From positions 682,001 through 746,000 of the forward strand of contig CAVSKX010000004.1 of NCBI GenBank assembly GCA_963728765.1: a stretch of DNA of 64,000 bases, in the 5' to 3' direction. Numbering within the stretch: the first letter of the stretch is position 1; every line of letters starts with the position of its first letter. The DNA is from AC-32 sp963728765 (GTDB taxonomy: Bacteria; Actinomycetota; Thermoleophilia; Gaiellales; Gaiellaceae). The notes under the pieces are model-generated. The model saw nothing but the letters and a program-made list of their open reading frames with translations. It was not told the DNA's origin and searched no databases. The position numbers and the translations under genes were made by a program. This document shows positions 40,598 through 48,494 of the stretch, in pieces.

Positions 40598-41035
40598 CGC
40601 CGCGACCAGCTGCTCCTGCAGCCACGAGAGCCAACCGTAGATCGCCAGCCCGGACGCGCGGGGATCGTCGGGCCGCAGGTCGTCGAGCAGCATGTCCTCC
40701 TGGACGTCGAGCCGCGTGCCGAGCACGAGGCGCAGGTCGTTCAGCGCGCGTAGCCACGCGTCGGCCTCGTCCGCGCTGAGGCGTTTCTGGTTCGCCGTGC
40801 GAGCCAGCAGCTCGAGCGCCTCGCGCCGTCCGCTCAGGAGCTCGCTGCCCATCAGGTCGCGGTACGCAGTCTCGTCCGCCTCCTCCTCGTAGGCCGGCGG
40901 GAACAGGCGGCGGAGCGTCGGATCGCCGGTGTCGCCGTCGAGCAGCGACCTGAGCTCCGAGGCGAGGTTGGCCACCAGCGTCCGCTCGTCGCGGGAGAGC
41001 TGCGGCTCGACGCCTCCATCGGCGGTCGGCTTCAT
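40562..41035 (-). CDS. DUF2017 protein, clpS neighbour
   Basis: 157 residues, helical and acidic: LSRDERTLVANLASELRSLL, LRRLFPPAYEEEADE, YRDLMGSELLSGRREALELL and LALNDLRLVLGTRLD-type blocks (here RALNDLRLVLGTRLD). DUF2017 genes nearly always follow clpS in actinobacteria; the ATG overlaps the clpS stop by one base here. Function unknown; a role with the Clp adaptor is inferred from conserved linkage. Confidence 0.9.
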   Translation of the reverse strand: MKPTADGGVEPQLSRDERTLVANLASELRSLLDGDTGDPTLRRLFPPAYEEEADETAYRDLMGSELLSGRREALELLARTANQKRLSADEADAWLRALNDLRLVLGTRLDVQEDMLLDDLRPDDPRASGLAIYGWLSWLQEQLVAALTPPEGQSGAG

Positions 41036-41325
41036 CAGTCCTGCCGCATCGTCGCCCAGAGCCCGTGCGCGTGCAGGCGGGCGACGTCGTGTTCCGCCTT
41101 CTCACGGGTGCCGCTCGAGACGACCGCCTTGCCCTCGTTGTGCACCTGCAGCATCAGCGTCGTCGCCTTGGCGCGGCTGTAGCCGAAGAGCTTCTGGAAG
41201 ACCAGCGTCACGTACGACATCAGGTTGATCGGGTCGTTCCAGACGATCACGATCCAGGGGCGGTCGTGCTCGACGTCGTGCGTCTCGCGGGTCTGCTCTC
41301 GCTCGACCTCGATCGTCGAGGTCAT
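41035..41325 (-). CDS. clpS: ATP-dependent Clp protease adaptor ClpS
   Basis: 96 residues from ATG 41325. IVIVWNDPINLMSYVTLVFQKLFGYSRAKATTLMLQVHNEGKAVV contains the N-degron pocket residues (NDPINLMSYV...HNEGKA). ClpS delivers N-end-rule substrates to ClpA/ClpC. The start overlaps the phosphoesterase stop (ATGA), giving a three-gene coupled operon of phosphoesterase, clpS and DUF2017. Confidence 0.95.
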   Translation of the reverse strand: MTSTIEVEREQTRETHDVEHDRPWIVIVWNDPINLMSYVTLVFQKLFGYSRAKATTLMLQVHNEGKAVVSSGTREKAEHDVARLHAHGLWATMRQD

Positions 41326-42062
41326 GTCGGGCGTACCCCCTCGGCGTCGAGCTCGAAGACGAAGAAGTCGCTGCCGAGGACCGGCACGGCGACGTTGTAC
41401 ACCGGAACGTCTCCGACCGCTCCCTGGAATGCTCCCGCATGGGCGTGGCCGTGGAGGACGACCTGAGGGCGGTGTTCGAGGATCGGCGCGGCCAGCCGAT
41501 CCGAGCCGAGGAACGCCCAGATCCCGCGCGGCTCGCCTTCGAGCGTCGTCAGCGTCGGCGCGTAGTGGAGCAGCGCGATGCGGTAATCGCACCCGGCGAT
41601 CGCGGCCAGGCCCGCAGCAAGTGCGTCGACCTCCGCCGTCGTCTCCGCGTACACGTCCCGCAGGAGCGGCTCACCGAAGTCCGGGAGCTGCGAGTCCGGA
41701 AACCCGCCGACGAAGCCCTTCGCCCCGGCGACGCCGAGCCGCGAGCCGTCGACGTCCTCGATCGCGAAGCCTCGGTCCACCATCCGCACGCCTGCGTCGG
41801 CCAGCGCCGCCGAGAGCTGCTCGACCTCCTTGCAGTGCCAGTCGTGGTTGCCGAGCACCGCGAAGACCGGGGTCGCCAGCTCTCGGACGATCTCCGCCAG
41901 CAGCTTCGCCTGGTCGAGCTCACCGTAGGTCGTCAGGTCGCCCGCGAGGAGAATCGCGTCCACGTCGCCGTCGACGTGGGCAAATGCGCGCTCGACCTCG
42001 TCGCGGTTCGTCTCGTCGCAGTGCACATCGCCGGCCGCGGCGATGCGAATCGGCCTCGGCAT
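41322..42062 (-). CDS. Calcineurin-like metallophosphoesterase
   Basis: 246 residues. All five metal-ligand motifs are present in order: AAGDVHCD, LLAGDLTTYG, VLGNHDWHCK, LLHYAPTLT and LHGHAHAGAF. No signal peptide, so it is cytoplasmic. Relatives hydrolyse cyclic nucleotides or phosphodiesters; substrate unknown. First gene of the clpS operon, with an initiation region facing the divergent nucleotidyltransferase-like gene. Confidence 0.9.
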   Translation of the reverse strand: MPRPIRIAAAGDVHCDETNRDEVERAFAHVDGDVDAILLAGDLTTYGELDQAKLLAEIVRELATPVFAVLGNHDWHCKEVEQLSAALADAGVRMVDRGFAIEDVDGSRLGVAGAKGFVGGFPDSQLPDFGEPLLRDVYAETTAEVDALAAGLAAIAGCDYRIALLHYAPTLTTLEGEPRGIWAFLGSDRLAAPILEHRPQVVLHGHAHAGAFQGAVGDVPVYNVAVPVLGSDFFVFELDAEGVRPT

Positions 42063-42113
42063 GCGCCGGATTCAAGCCGATTGGCGCCGCGGCCTGCCGG
42101 GTACGACCGCGCA

Positions 42114-42686
42114 ATGGCAGAGGCGGAGCCGAACTTCGAGGAACTACTCGAGACGTTGAAGGTCGCAGCCGCGGCGCTGCGGGACGCGGACGTGCCGTTC
42201 GTGCTCGGCGGCGGCCTCGCGATCTGGGCGCGCGGCGGGCCGGAGACCGAGCACGACGTCGACTTCTTCGTCAAGCCGGAGGACGCCGAGCGGGCCTGGA
42301 AGGCGCTCGAAGAGGCGGGCTTTCGTACCGAGGAACCGCCGGAGGGCTGGCTCTACAAGGGCTTCCTCGGCAAGGTGATGGTCGACCTGATCCACGCGCC
42401 GAGCGGCCTGACGATCGACGACGAGTTCCTCGAGCGGGCCGAAGCGCTGGAGGTGCACGCGGTGCGAATGCGGGTGATGAGCGCCAACGACGTGCTCGTG
42501 GCGAAACTGCTGGCGATGCGCGAGCACCAGGTGGACTACGACCAGGTCCTCGAGCTCGCCCGCACCGTTCGCGAGCAGATCGACTGGGACGAAGTGCGCG
42601 AGCGGACCAGCGAGTCGCCGTTCGCGAAGGCGTTCCTCACGCTGGTCGACGAGCTGGGCGTGAGCGCGACGCCGGCACGCGAGTGA
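42114..42686 (+). CDS. Nucleotidyltransferase-fold protein (DUF6036-like)
   Basis: 190 residues. ALRDADVPFVLGGGLAIWARGG followed by ETEHDVDFFVKPED gives a GG...D.D pattern of the DNA polymerase beta-like nucleotidyltransferase superfamily, then LAMREHQVDYDQVLELARTV. This resembles the AbiEii/DUF6036 group, in which some members are toxins, but no antitoxin gene is adjacent. Function open. Confidence 0.7.
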   Translation: MAEAEPNFEELLETLKVAAAALRDADVPFVLGGGLAIWARGGPETEHDVDFFVKPEDAERAWKALEEAGFRTEEPPEGWLYKGFLGKVMVDLIHAPSGLTIDDEFLERAEALEVHAVRMRVMSANDVLVAKLLAMREHQVDYDQVLELARTVREQIDWDEVRERTSESPFAKAFLTLVDELGVSATPARE

Positions 42687-42715
42687 GCGGGACCCCAACG
42701 GGTAAGAGAAGGTCA

Positions 42716-43051
42716 ATGGGCACATCGCTGTTCGTGCTGCTCTGGTGGATCGCGCTCTTCGGGTGGTGGATAGTTCTCGTCGGGACGAACGACGGCCTGG
42801 CGCTGATCGCCGGCGCCTGCGTGGCGCTGCTGACTGCGCTGGTAGTCGCGTTGCTCCGCCGCCGGGGCCTGTTGAAGGCGCTGAACGTGCCCTGGAAGGT
42901 CGTCCGCGAGATCGGCGCCGTCTTCGGGGCGGTCGCGCTTCATCTCGCCGGCCAGCGGCACCTGAGCAGCCGCTACCGCGCCTTCGACTCCCCACCGGCC
43001 GACGCCGAGAAGCCCGTTACGCGACCTTCAGAGCTTCGACCTCGCGGTTGA
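42716..43051 (+). CDS. Small membrane protein, weakly like antiporter subunit E
   Basis: 111 residues with two membrane helices: LFVLLWWIALFGWWIVLVG and GLALIAGACVALLTALVVALL, then an amphipathic part (LKALNVPWKVVREIGAVFGAVALHL). The topology recalls MnhE/MrpE, but there are no other Mrp genes. The C-terminal 11 residues overlap the sigma factor gene on the other strand (35 bases). Confidence 0.6.
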   Translation: MGTSLFVLLWWIALFGWWIVLVGTNDGLALIAGACVALLTALVVALLRRRGLLKALNVPWKVVREIGAVFGAVALHLAGQRHLSSRYRAFDSPPADAEKPVTRPSELRPRG

Positions 43052-44066
43052 CGGCCAGCTGCTCGAGGGCCCTCGCCTCGATCTGGCGCACGCGCTCGCG
43101 CGTCAGGCCGAGCTCCCGCCCGATCGCCTCAAGCGACGCGGGATCGCGGTCGCCGTTCAGGCCGTAGCGCCGTTTCACGACCTCGCGCTCGCGCTCCGGC
43201 AGCTGCGCCACCGCCCGCCGCAAAACGTCCTGCTCGAGGCTCACCGTCACCTCTTCCTCCGGCGGCGCCTGCTCGGACGCAAACAGGTCGCCGAGCGCGG
43301 CCTCGTTCTCGGACCCGACCGGCCGGTCGAGGCTCGTGATCGCGCGCGCGGCCTGCCGCACCTCGCGCACCTGCTTCAGCGGCAGCTTCGCCTGCTTCGC
43401 GACCTCCTCCTCCGTCGGCTGCCGGCCCAGCTTCGGCGCCAGCGCGCGCTCGGCGCGGGCGATCCGCTGCTCTCGGTCGGCGATGTGCACCGGGATCCGG
43501 ATCGTGCGCGCCTTGTTCGCCACTCCCCGCTGCACCGCCTGGCGGATCCACCACGTCGCGTAGGTCGAGAACTTGAAGCCGCGCCGCCAGTCGAACTTCT
43601 CGACCGCGCGGATGAGGCCGATGATCCCCTCCTGGATCAGGTCGAGCAGCGAGAGCCCGTGACCCTGGTACTTCTTCGCGATCGAGACCACGAGGCGAAG
43701 ATTCGAGTTGATCATCCGCTCCTTCGCCTCCATGTCGCCGCGCTCGATCCGCTTGGCGAGCTCGACCTCCTCCTCCTTCGTCAGGAGCGGCCAGCGGCCG
43801 GCCTCGTTGAGGAAGAGCTGGAGCGCGTCCGTCGTCGCGATCGCGAGATCGCCGTTCACGTAGGTGCTCTCGTCCTCGTTCGCGCGCCCGCAGTCGTCGG
43901 CCAGCTCGATGTGACGCTCCTCGAGCTCTTCGTAGAGCCGCGCGATCTCGTCGTCGGTCAGCTCGTGCTCGGCGGCAAGCTCGTTGATGTGCGACAGGTT
44001 GACGCAGCCTTCCTCTTCGCCGCGGGCGATCAGCGCCTGGATCTGCTCGTTCGTGATCTCGGTCAT
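43017..44066 (-). CDS. rpoD: Primary-type sigma-70 factor (RpoD/SigA family)
   Basis: 349 residues. Region 1.1-like start (ALIARGEEEGCVNLSHINEL), region 1.2 (ALQLFLNEAGRWPLLTKEEEVELAKRIERG), region 2 (NLRLVVSIAKKYQGHGLSLLDLIQEG and KFSTYATWWIRQAV), region 3 (LGRQPTEEEVAKQ) and region 4 (LPEREREVVKRRYGLNG, LGLTRERVRQIEARAL). Directs housekeeping transcription or acts as a close group-2 relative; the short acidic N-terminus fits either. Confidence 0.93.
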   Translation of the reverse strand: MTEITNEQIQALIARGEEEGCVNLSHINELAAEHELTDDEIARLYEELEERHIELADDCGRANEDESTYVNGDLAIATTDALQLFLNEAGRWPLLTKEEEVELAKRIERGDMEAKERMINSNLRLVVSIAKKYQGHGLSLLDLIQEGIIGLIRAVEKFDWRRGFKFSTYATWWIRQAVQRGVANKARTIRIPVHIADREQRIARAERALAPKLGRQPTEEEVAKQAKLPLKQVREVRQAARAITSLDRPVGSENEAALGDLFASEQAPPEEEVTVSLEQDVLRRAVAQLPEREREVVKRRYGLNGDRDPASLEAIGRELGLTRERVRQIEARALEQLAVNREVEALKVA

Positions 44067-44116
44067 GGGGACCAGTCTTTCCCGCTCGGGCGCGCTCTAA
44101 CGCGCGTGGGGAAAGG

Positions 44117-44680
44117 CTAGATCAACCCGCAGAACCGTGCAGTGTTCGGCCAGGGCCAGTAGCCGCGCCCGCTGCGGTGCGCGCGCTCGGCGACCCACAT
44201 CTGCTCGAGCGCCGTCCAGCGATCCGCCCACCCGCGCCGCAGGAGCTCAGCCGGCGCGTAGGCGCTCATGAAGCCACGATCCATCTGCAGGCCGCCCCAG
44301 TATGGATCGCTCGAATCGCTCCAGTTGCCCTCGTACCGGTGGATGCAGAGCCAGCCTGCCTTGTGCGGCGGATGCGAGGCCACGCGCGCGACGGACCGGG
44401 CTTGCCGGCGCCAGTAGCGGAGCGCCGGCACCGAGCGCAGCGACAGCTTGACGGTCGTGCGCCGCTTGCCCATCACCGCCTGCCAGTGCCAGACCGTGCG
44501 GCGCAGGCGGCGTACGAGCGCCGCGTTCCCCTTCGGGATCGCCTTCCGCGCCGGCCCCGGCGAGGTCGCTTTCGCGGTCACGTGCCGCTGTGGCGCCGAC
44601 GACGACGCCAGCGTCGAGCCTGTTGCCATCAGCATCAGAAACGCAGCAAGCATCGGAAGCAGCAGCAGCTTTTGTTTCAC
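44117..44680 (-). CDS. Rpf-like secreted transglycosylase domain protein
   Basis: 187 residues with a signal peptide (LLLLPMLAAFLMLMATGS). A basic linker precedes the C-terminal Rpf/lysozyme-like domain: GWLCIHRYEGNWSD with the catalytic-type Glu, YWGGLQMDRGFMSAY and GRGYWPWPNTARFCGLI with the paired Cys. Resuscitation-promoting factors cleave peptidoglycan to wake dormant cells; this is the closest family. Faces the MFS gene across a 200-base space. Confidence 0.88.
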   Translation of the reverse strand: MKQKLLLLPMLAAFLMLMATGSTLASSSAPQRHVTAKATSPGPARKAIPKGNAALVRRLRRTVWHWQAVMGKRRTTVKLSLRSVPALRYWRRQARSVARVASHPPHKAGWLCIHRYEGNWSDSSDPYWGGLQMDRGFMSAYAPAELLRRGWADRWTALEQMWVAERAHRSGRGYWPWPNTARFCGLI

Positions 44681-44812
44681 CGCAGAGACCCCTCCTCGAG
44701 GTCCGACTCACGTCGGCGCGTCCGGAGCACGGCTGCGGGCGGCGCAGGATCACGTGCTCGGTGGCCTGGTCGATTCGACCTTGTTCCAGGTGGGTTCGAC
44801 GCCTAAACCTGC

Positions 44813-44832
44813 CGAGGGTTAGTCAAACCTCG
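44813..44832 (+). promoter_or_regulatory. Inverted repeat upstream of the MFS gene
   Basis: CGAGGGTT, four-base centre AGTC, AAACCTCG: seven of eight pairs match. It lies about 50 bases before the MFS ATG in the shared regulatory space with the Rpf-like gene. Operator or attenuator; role inferred. Confidence 0.35.
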
Positions 44833-44881
44833 TGTGTTCCGCCACGATCTGCAGCGGTAACCCGCTTGCTACGGTCGAAAC

Positions 44882-46030
44882 ATGCGCCGCCTCGTCGTCC
44901 TTCTGAGCACGATCGTGGCGCTCGACATCACGTTTTTCACGGCACTCGTGCCACTCTTGCCGCATTTCGTGTCGTCCTATGGGTTGTCGAAGGCGTCGGC
45001 CGGGATGCTCTCGGCCGCATACGCGGCCGGAGTGCTGACTGCGTCTCTTCCGAGCGGACTGGTCGCGGCTCGTTTCGGCCCGCAGCGCGCTGCGCTCGTC
45101 GGGGTGTCGGTCACCGCCGTCGCGAGCTTCGTCTTTGCGTTCGCCGGCGATGCGTGGGCCCTGGGGGCGGCCCGGCTCCTACAAGGGATTGGCAGCGCGC
45201 TCTCCTGGGCGGGAGCGCTCGCGTGGCTCGTCGCCGCGGCCCCACGCGACCGTCGCGGCGCGCTGATCGGGACGACAATGGGCGCTGCGGTCTTCGGCGC
45301 GCTGATCGGACCGGTGGTGGGTGCGATCGCGACCGTCGCGGGCGTAGCGGCGACCTTTGCGGGGATCGGCGTCCTCGGCATGGCGCTCGCGGCCTGGGTC
45401 GCCGTGACCCCCGGCGTCCCCGCGCAGCCGCAGGCCATGAGCGAGCTCTTCCGCCGCGCGGATCACCGCCTGCTCGGCGGGATGTGGTTGCTCGTCCTCC
45501 CCGCGCTGCTCTTCGGCGTCGTGGCCGTGCTCGTGCCGCTGACGCTGCACGACGGCGGCTGGGGCGGCGTCGCGATCGGCGCCGTCTTCCTCGTAACCGC
45601 CGGAATCGAGACGCTGCTGAACCCGCTGCTCGGCCGCTTCACCGACCGGCGTGGCCGCCTCCTGCCGATCCGCGTCGCGCTCGCCGCCTCGGCGGTCGTC
45701 TCGGTGTGCTTCGCATTCGCCTCGACGCCGGCGGTCGTCGCGGCGCTGGTGGTCACGGCCGGCCTCGCGTATGGCGCCTTCTACACGCCCGGGATGTCGC
45801 TGCTGACCGACGCGGCCGACCGGCGCGGCATCGCCCTCGGACTTGCCTTCGGAGCGATGAACGGCGCCTGGGCGGCCGGCAACGTCGTCGGCCCTGCGCT
45901 TGGCGGCTGGCTCGCGGAGATCGGGGGCGACGCCCTCCCGTACCTGCTGCTCGCCGTCGTCTGCGCGTGCTCGTTCGTGCTGACCGTCTGGCGGCCGGCG
46001 CTACCGCCAGCCGAGGTCGCGCCCGAGTAA
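44882..46030 (+). CDS. Major facilitator superfamily transporter
   Basis: 382 residues and about 12 membrane helices. The inter-helix 2-3 loop is SGLVAARFGPQRAALVG, and its counterpart in the second half is GRFTDRRGRLLPIRVAL. GAARLLQGIGSALSWAGALAW matches the antiporter-type motif of drug or sugar exporters. Substrate unknown. The C-terminus overlaps the sulfotransferase gene by 30 bases. Confidence 0.9.
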   Translation: MRRLVVLLSTIVALDITFFTALVPLLPHFVSSYGLSKASAGMLSAAYAAGVLTASLPSGLVAARFGPQRAALVGVSVTAVASFVFAFAGDAWALGAARLLQGIGSALSWAGALAWLVAAAPRDRRGALIGTTMGAAVFGALIGPVVGAIATVAGVAATFAGIGVLGMALAAWVAVTPGVPAQPQAMSELFRRADHRLLGGMWLLVLPALLFGVVAVLVPLTLHDGGWGGVAIGAVFLVTAGIETLLNPLLGRFTDRRGRLLPIRVALAASAVVSVCFAFASTPAVVAALVVTAGLAYGAFYTPGMSLLTDAADRRGIALGLAFGAMNGAWAAGNVVGPALGGWLAEIGGDALPYLLLAVVCACSFVLTVWRPALPPAEVAPE

Positions 46031-46852
46031 CTCGTAGAGCCGGCGGTTCGGCTCCTCGAACTCCGCCGACAGCCGTTCGCGCGTCTCCGGCCGCATCGGC
46101 TCGTACTCCCGCTCGTAGACCCGCGGATACGAGTCCAGCCGCTGCGGGGACGCGCCGAGGAACTCGAGCACCTGTGCGTGCGCCCTCGCCGGGTCCGAGC
46201 CGAGGTCGTCGCTCGGCAGCAGGAGCAGCTGCTCCCGCGGGAAGACGGCGAGCCAGCGCTCGAGCTGCTCCGCGTAGCGCCCGCGCGCCTTGTAGGTGTG
46301 GCTCCACCACTCGCGGCTGAAGTAGCGCGGGTCGGCCGTCATGCGCTCCTGCTCGCCACGCAGCCGCTCCTCCTCTGCGTCGAGCGCCTCCTCGAAGGGC
46401 AGCGGCTCCCGCCCGAGCGCGACCTCGTGGTTGTACTGCGAGAGCGCGCGGTCGACCGGGTTGCGCACGAGGACGATCAGCCGTGACTCGGGCACGACCT
46501 CCTGCACGCGTTGGGGGGCGAGCGGGTGGAACACGTAGCTCGGGCTCGCCTCGCCGACCAGCTTCCCGCGCGTGCGCGCGAGATTCGGGAAGTTGCCGCG
46601 GTACCACGACTCGCCGCGGGCCCAGTGGCGGTCGAAGAAGCTGACCTCCTTCCACGAAGGGCCGGTGATCTGCGGGTGGCGCCTCAGGTACTCGTAGAGA
46701 GCAGTGGTGCCGGCCTTCTGCGCGCCGAGCACGAGGAAGTTCGGCAGCGGGCGGAACGGCGAGGTGACCCAGCCGTAGGCCCAGACGCCGTTGCGGAGCA
46801 CGACGCGCGCTGGCTCGGGGATGGTCGGGATCAGCGTCGCCGGCGAACGCAT
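46001..46852 (-). CDS. PAPS-dependent sulfotransferase
   Basis: About 283 residues. The 5'-phosphosulfate loop is NFLVLGAQKAGTTALYEYL, and the 3'-phosphate site is RLIVLVRNPVDRALSQYNHE; FPREQLLLLPSDDL is another family block. It transfers sulfate from PAPS to a carbohydrate or lipid acceptor. ATG 46852 overlaps the stop of the upstream peptidase-like gene (TGATG), and the TTG before it is ignored. Confidence 0.92.
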   Translation of the reverse strand: MRSPATLIPTIPEPARVVLRNGVWAYGWVTSPFRPLPNFLVLGAQKAGTTALYEYLRRHPQITGPSWKEVSFFDRHWARGESWYRGNFPNLARTRGKLVGEASPSYVFHPLAPQRVQEVVPESRLIVLVRNPVDRALSQYNHEVALGREPLPFEEALDAEEERLRGEQERMTADPRYFSREWWSHTYKARGRYAEQLERWLAVFPREQLLLLPSDDLGSDPARAHAQVLEFLGASPQRLDSYPRVYEREYEPMRPETRERLSAEFEEPNRRLYELLGRDLGWR

Positions 46853-47568
46853 CAAGCGGAGCGGCGGCGCTCGCGGTAGTCCCGCGCTTCGGCGACGAGC
46901 GCCTGGAAGAGCCGCAGGTCCTCACCGGCCTCGGGGTGCCAGAGGACCCCGAGGGCGAAGCGACGCGAGGAATCCTCGAGCCCCTCGAGCGTGCCGTCTT
47001 CCGCGTGCGCCGACTCGCGCAGGCCCTCGCCGAGCCGGCCGAACCCCTGGTGGTGGTGCGACTTCACCGGCGCGTGGTCGCCGAGCAACGACGCCAGCCG
47101 GCTTTCCGGGACGAGCTGCACGTCGTGGTCGGCGTACGCGCCCGGGGTGTGCTTGTGCTTGTGGTCGCCGACGACGTCGGGCAGGTGCTGGACGAGATCG
47201 CCGCCGAGGGCGACGTTCAGTACCTGTGAGCCGCGGCAGACCGCCAGGACGGGCATGTCGCGCGCGAGCGCCTCCTGCAGCAGCGCCAGCTCCGCGCGGT
47301 CGCGGTCCTCGACGACCCCTCTCGTCTCGGGATGCGGGTCCTGGCCGTACATGGCGGGGTCGAGGTCGGATCCGCCGGAGAAGACCACCCCGTCGAGCAC
47401 ATCGAGCGTCTCCCCCACGCCGTCGTCGCTCGGCGGGACCAGCAGCGCCCTCCCGCCGGCCCGCTCGACCGACCGCACGTAGTCGAACGGCACGAGCGCG
47501 GACACCTCCTCCCACGAGCCGTAGCGCGCTGAGGTGATGTCCGTCGTGATGCCGATCAGCGGTCGCAT
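46852..47568 (-). CDS. Gamma-glutamyl-GABA hydrolase-like class-I glutamine amidotransferase (PuuD/peptidase C26)
   Basis: 238 residues from ATG 47568. LIGITTDITSARYGSWEE, DVLDGVVFSGGSDLDPAMYG, the nucleophile in MPVLAVCRGSQVLNVALGG and the His in LGVLWHPEAGED are the C26 hallmarks. KSHHHQGFGRLGEGL is also typical. Probably cleaves gamma-glutamyl amides, as in polyamine or glutamine breakdown. The partner sulfotransferase gene is translationally coupled but not obviously related. Confidence 0.9.
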   Translation of the reverse strand: MRPLIGITTDITSARYGSWEEVSALVPFDYVRSVERAGGRALLVPPSDDGVGETLDVLDGVVFSGGSDLDPAMYGQDPHPETRGVVEDRDRAELALLQEALARDMPVLAVCRGSQVLNVALGGDLVQHLPDVVGDHKHKHTPGAYADHDVQLVPESRLASLLGDHAPVKSHHHQGFGRLGEGLRESAHAEDGTLEGLEDSSRRFALGVLWHPEAGEDLRLFQALVAEARDYRERRRSA

Positions 47569-47603
47569 TCGTGCGCAGCTTACGCACGGCATACGGTTGG
47601 CCT

Positions 47604-48494
47604 GTGCCGGTCTGGTCGCCCGAGCTCGTGGTCGACGAACCGCTCGTGGTGAGGCTGCTCTCCCAGTTCCCGGAGCTCGAAATGCGCTCGCTCCGACGGC
47701 TCGCCGAGGGGTGGGACAACAGCGTCTGGCTCGTCGACGAGCGCTACGCGTTCCGGTTCCCGCACCGGGAGATCGCGATCCCGGGGTTCCACCGCGAGCT
47801 CGAGGTGCTGCCGAAGCTCCCGGCGCTGCCGCTGGCGGTGCCGCGGCCGGTCTTCGTGGGCCAACCCACGGACGAGTTCCCGTGGCCGTTCTTCGGCTCC
47901 AAGCTCCTCCCGGGCGTCGAGGCAGGCGATGCACAGCTGGACGACGCGGCGCGGGCCGACCTCGGTGTCAGCCTCGCGCGGTTCCTGCGCGAGCTGCACG
48001 CGGTCGAGCTCGACGTGGCGCTGCCGCTCGATGCCAACGGCCGCACGGACATGGCCCGGAGAGCGAGCCTCGCGCGGGAACAGCTCGGTGAGGTCGAGCG
48101 GCTCGGCCTCTGGCGCGCACCGCCGCGGGTCGAGGAGCTGCTCGCCGAGTCCCAGCGGCTCCCGCCTCCCGAGCAGCCCGTCCTCGTCCACGGCGACCTC
48201 CACTTCCGCCACGTGCTCGTCGACGGCGTCGCGGTGAGCGGGGTCATCGACTGGGGCGACGTCTGCCGCTCCGATCCCGCCATCGACCTGCCGCTGCTCT
48301 GGAGCTTCGTGCCGCCGGAAGGCCGCCAGGCGTTCCTCGACGCGTACGGGCCGGTCAACGAGGCGCAGCTGCTGCGAGCGCGCGTGCTCGCGGTCCAGCT
48401 CTGCGCCGCGCTCGCCCACTACGGCCGGCTCGAGGGCAACGCAGGAGTCGAGCGCGAGGCGCTCGCCGGCCTCGAGCGGGCCTTACAGGACTAG
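47604..48494 (+). CDS. Aminoglycoside phosphotransferase-family kinase
   Basis: About 296 residues from GTG 47604. GWDNSVWLVDERYAFRFPHRE contains the nucleotide-binding Lys-like position replaced by Arg; the Brenner motif is VLVHGDLHFRHVLVDG with Asp and, unusually, His in place of the usual Asn; GVIDWGDVCRSDPAIDLPL is the metal-binding block. A small-molecule kinase such as homoserine or hydroxy-compound kinases is likelier than antibiotic resistance. Overlaps the ATPase gene by four bases. Confidence 0.85.
   Translation: MPVWSPELVVDEPLVVRLLSQFPELEMRSLRRLAEGWDNSVWLVDERYAFRFPHREIAIPGFHRELEVLPKLPALPLAVPRPVFVGQPTDEFPWPFFGSKLLPGVEAGDAQLDDAARADLGVSLARFLRELHAVELDVALPLDANGRTDMARRASLAREQLGEVERLGLWRAPPRVEELLAESQRLPPPEQPVLVHGDLHFRHVLVDGVAVSGVIDWGDVCRSDPAIDLPLLWSFVPPEGRQAFLDAYGPVNEAQLLRARVLAVQLCAALAHYGRLEGNAGVEREALAGLERALQD

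Noticed and set aside
44681..44881. Possible c-di-AMP (ydaO-type) riboswitch upstream of the Rpf-like gene
   Set aside because: Such riboswitches are common before rpf genes in actinobacteria, but the conserved blocks could not be found in either strand here.
45183..45197. AAGGGATTGGCAGC inside the MFS gene as a third copy of the palindromic repeat
   Set aside because: Only a partial match to the left end, no right end, and it lies inside a conserved transporter sequence.
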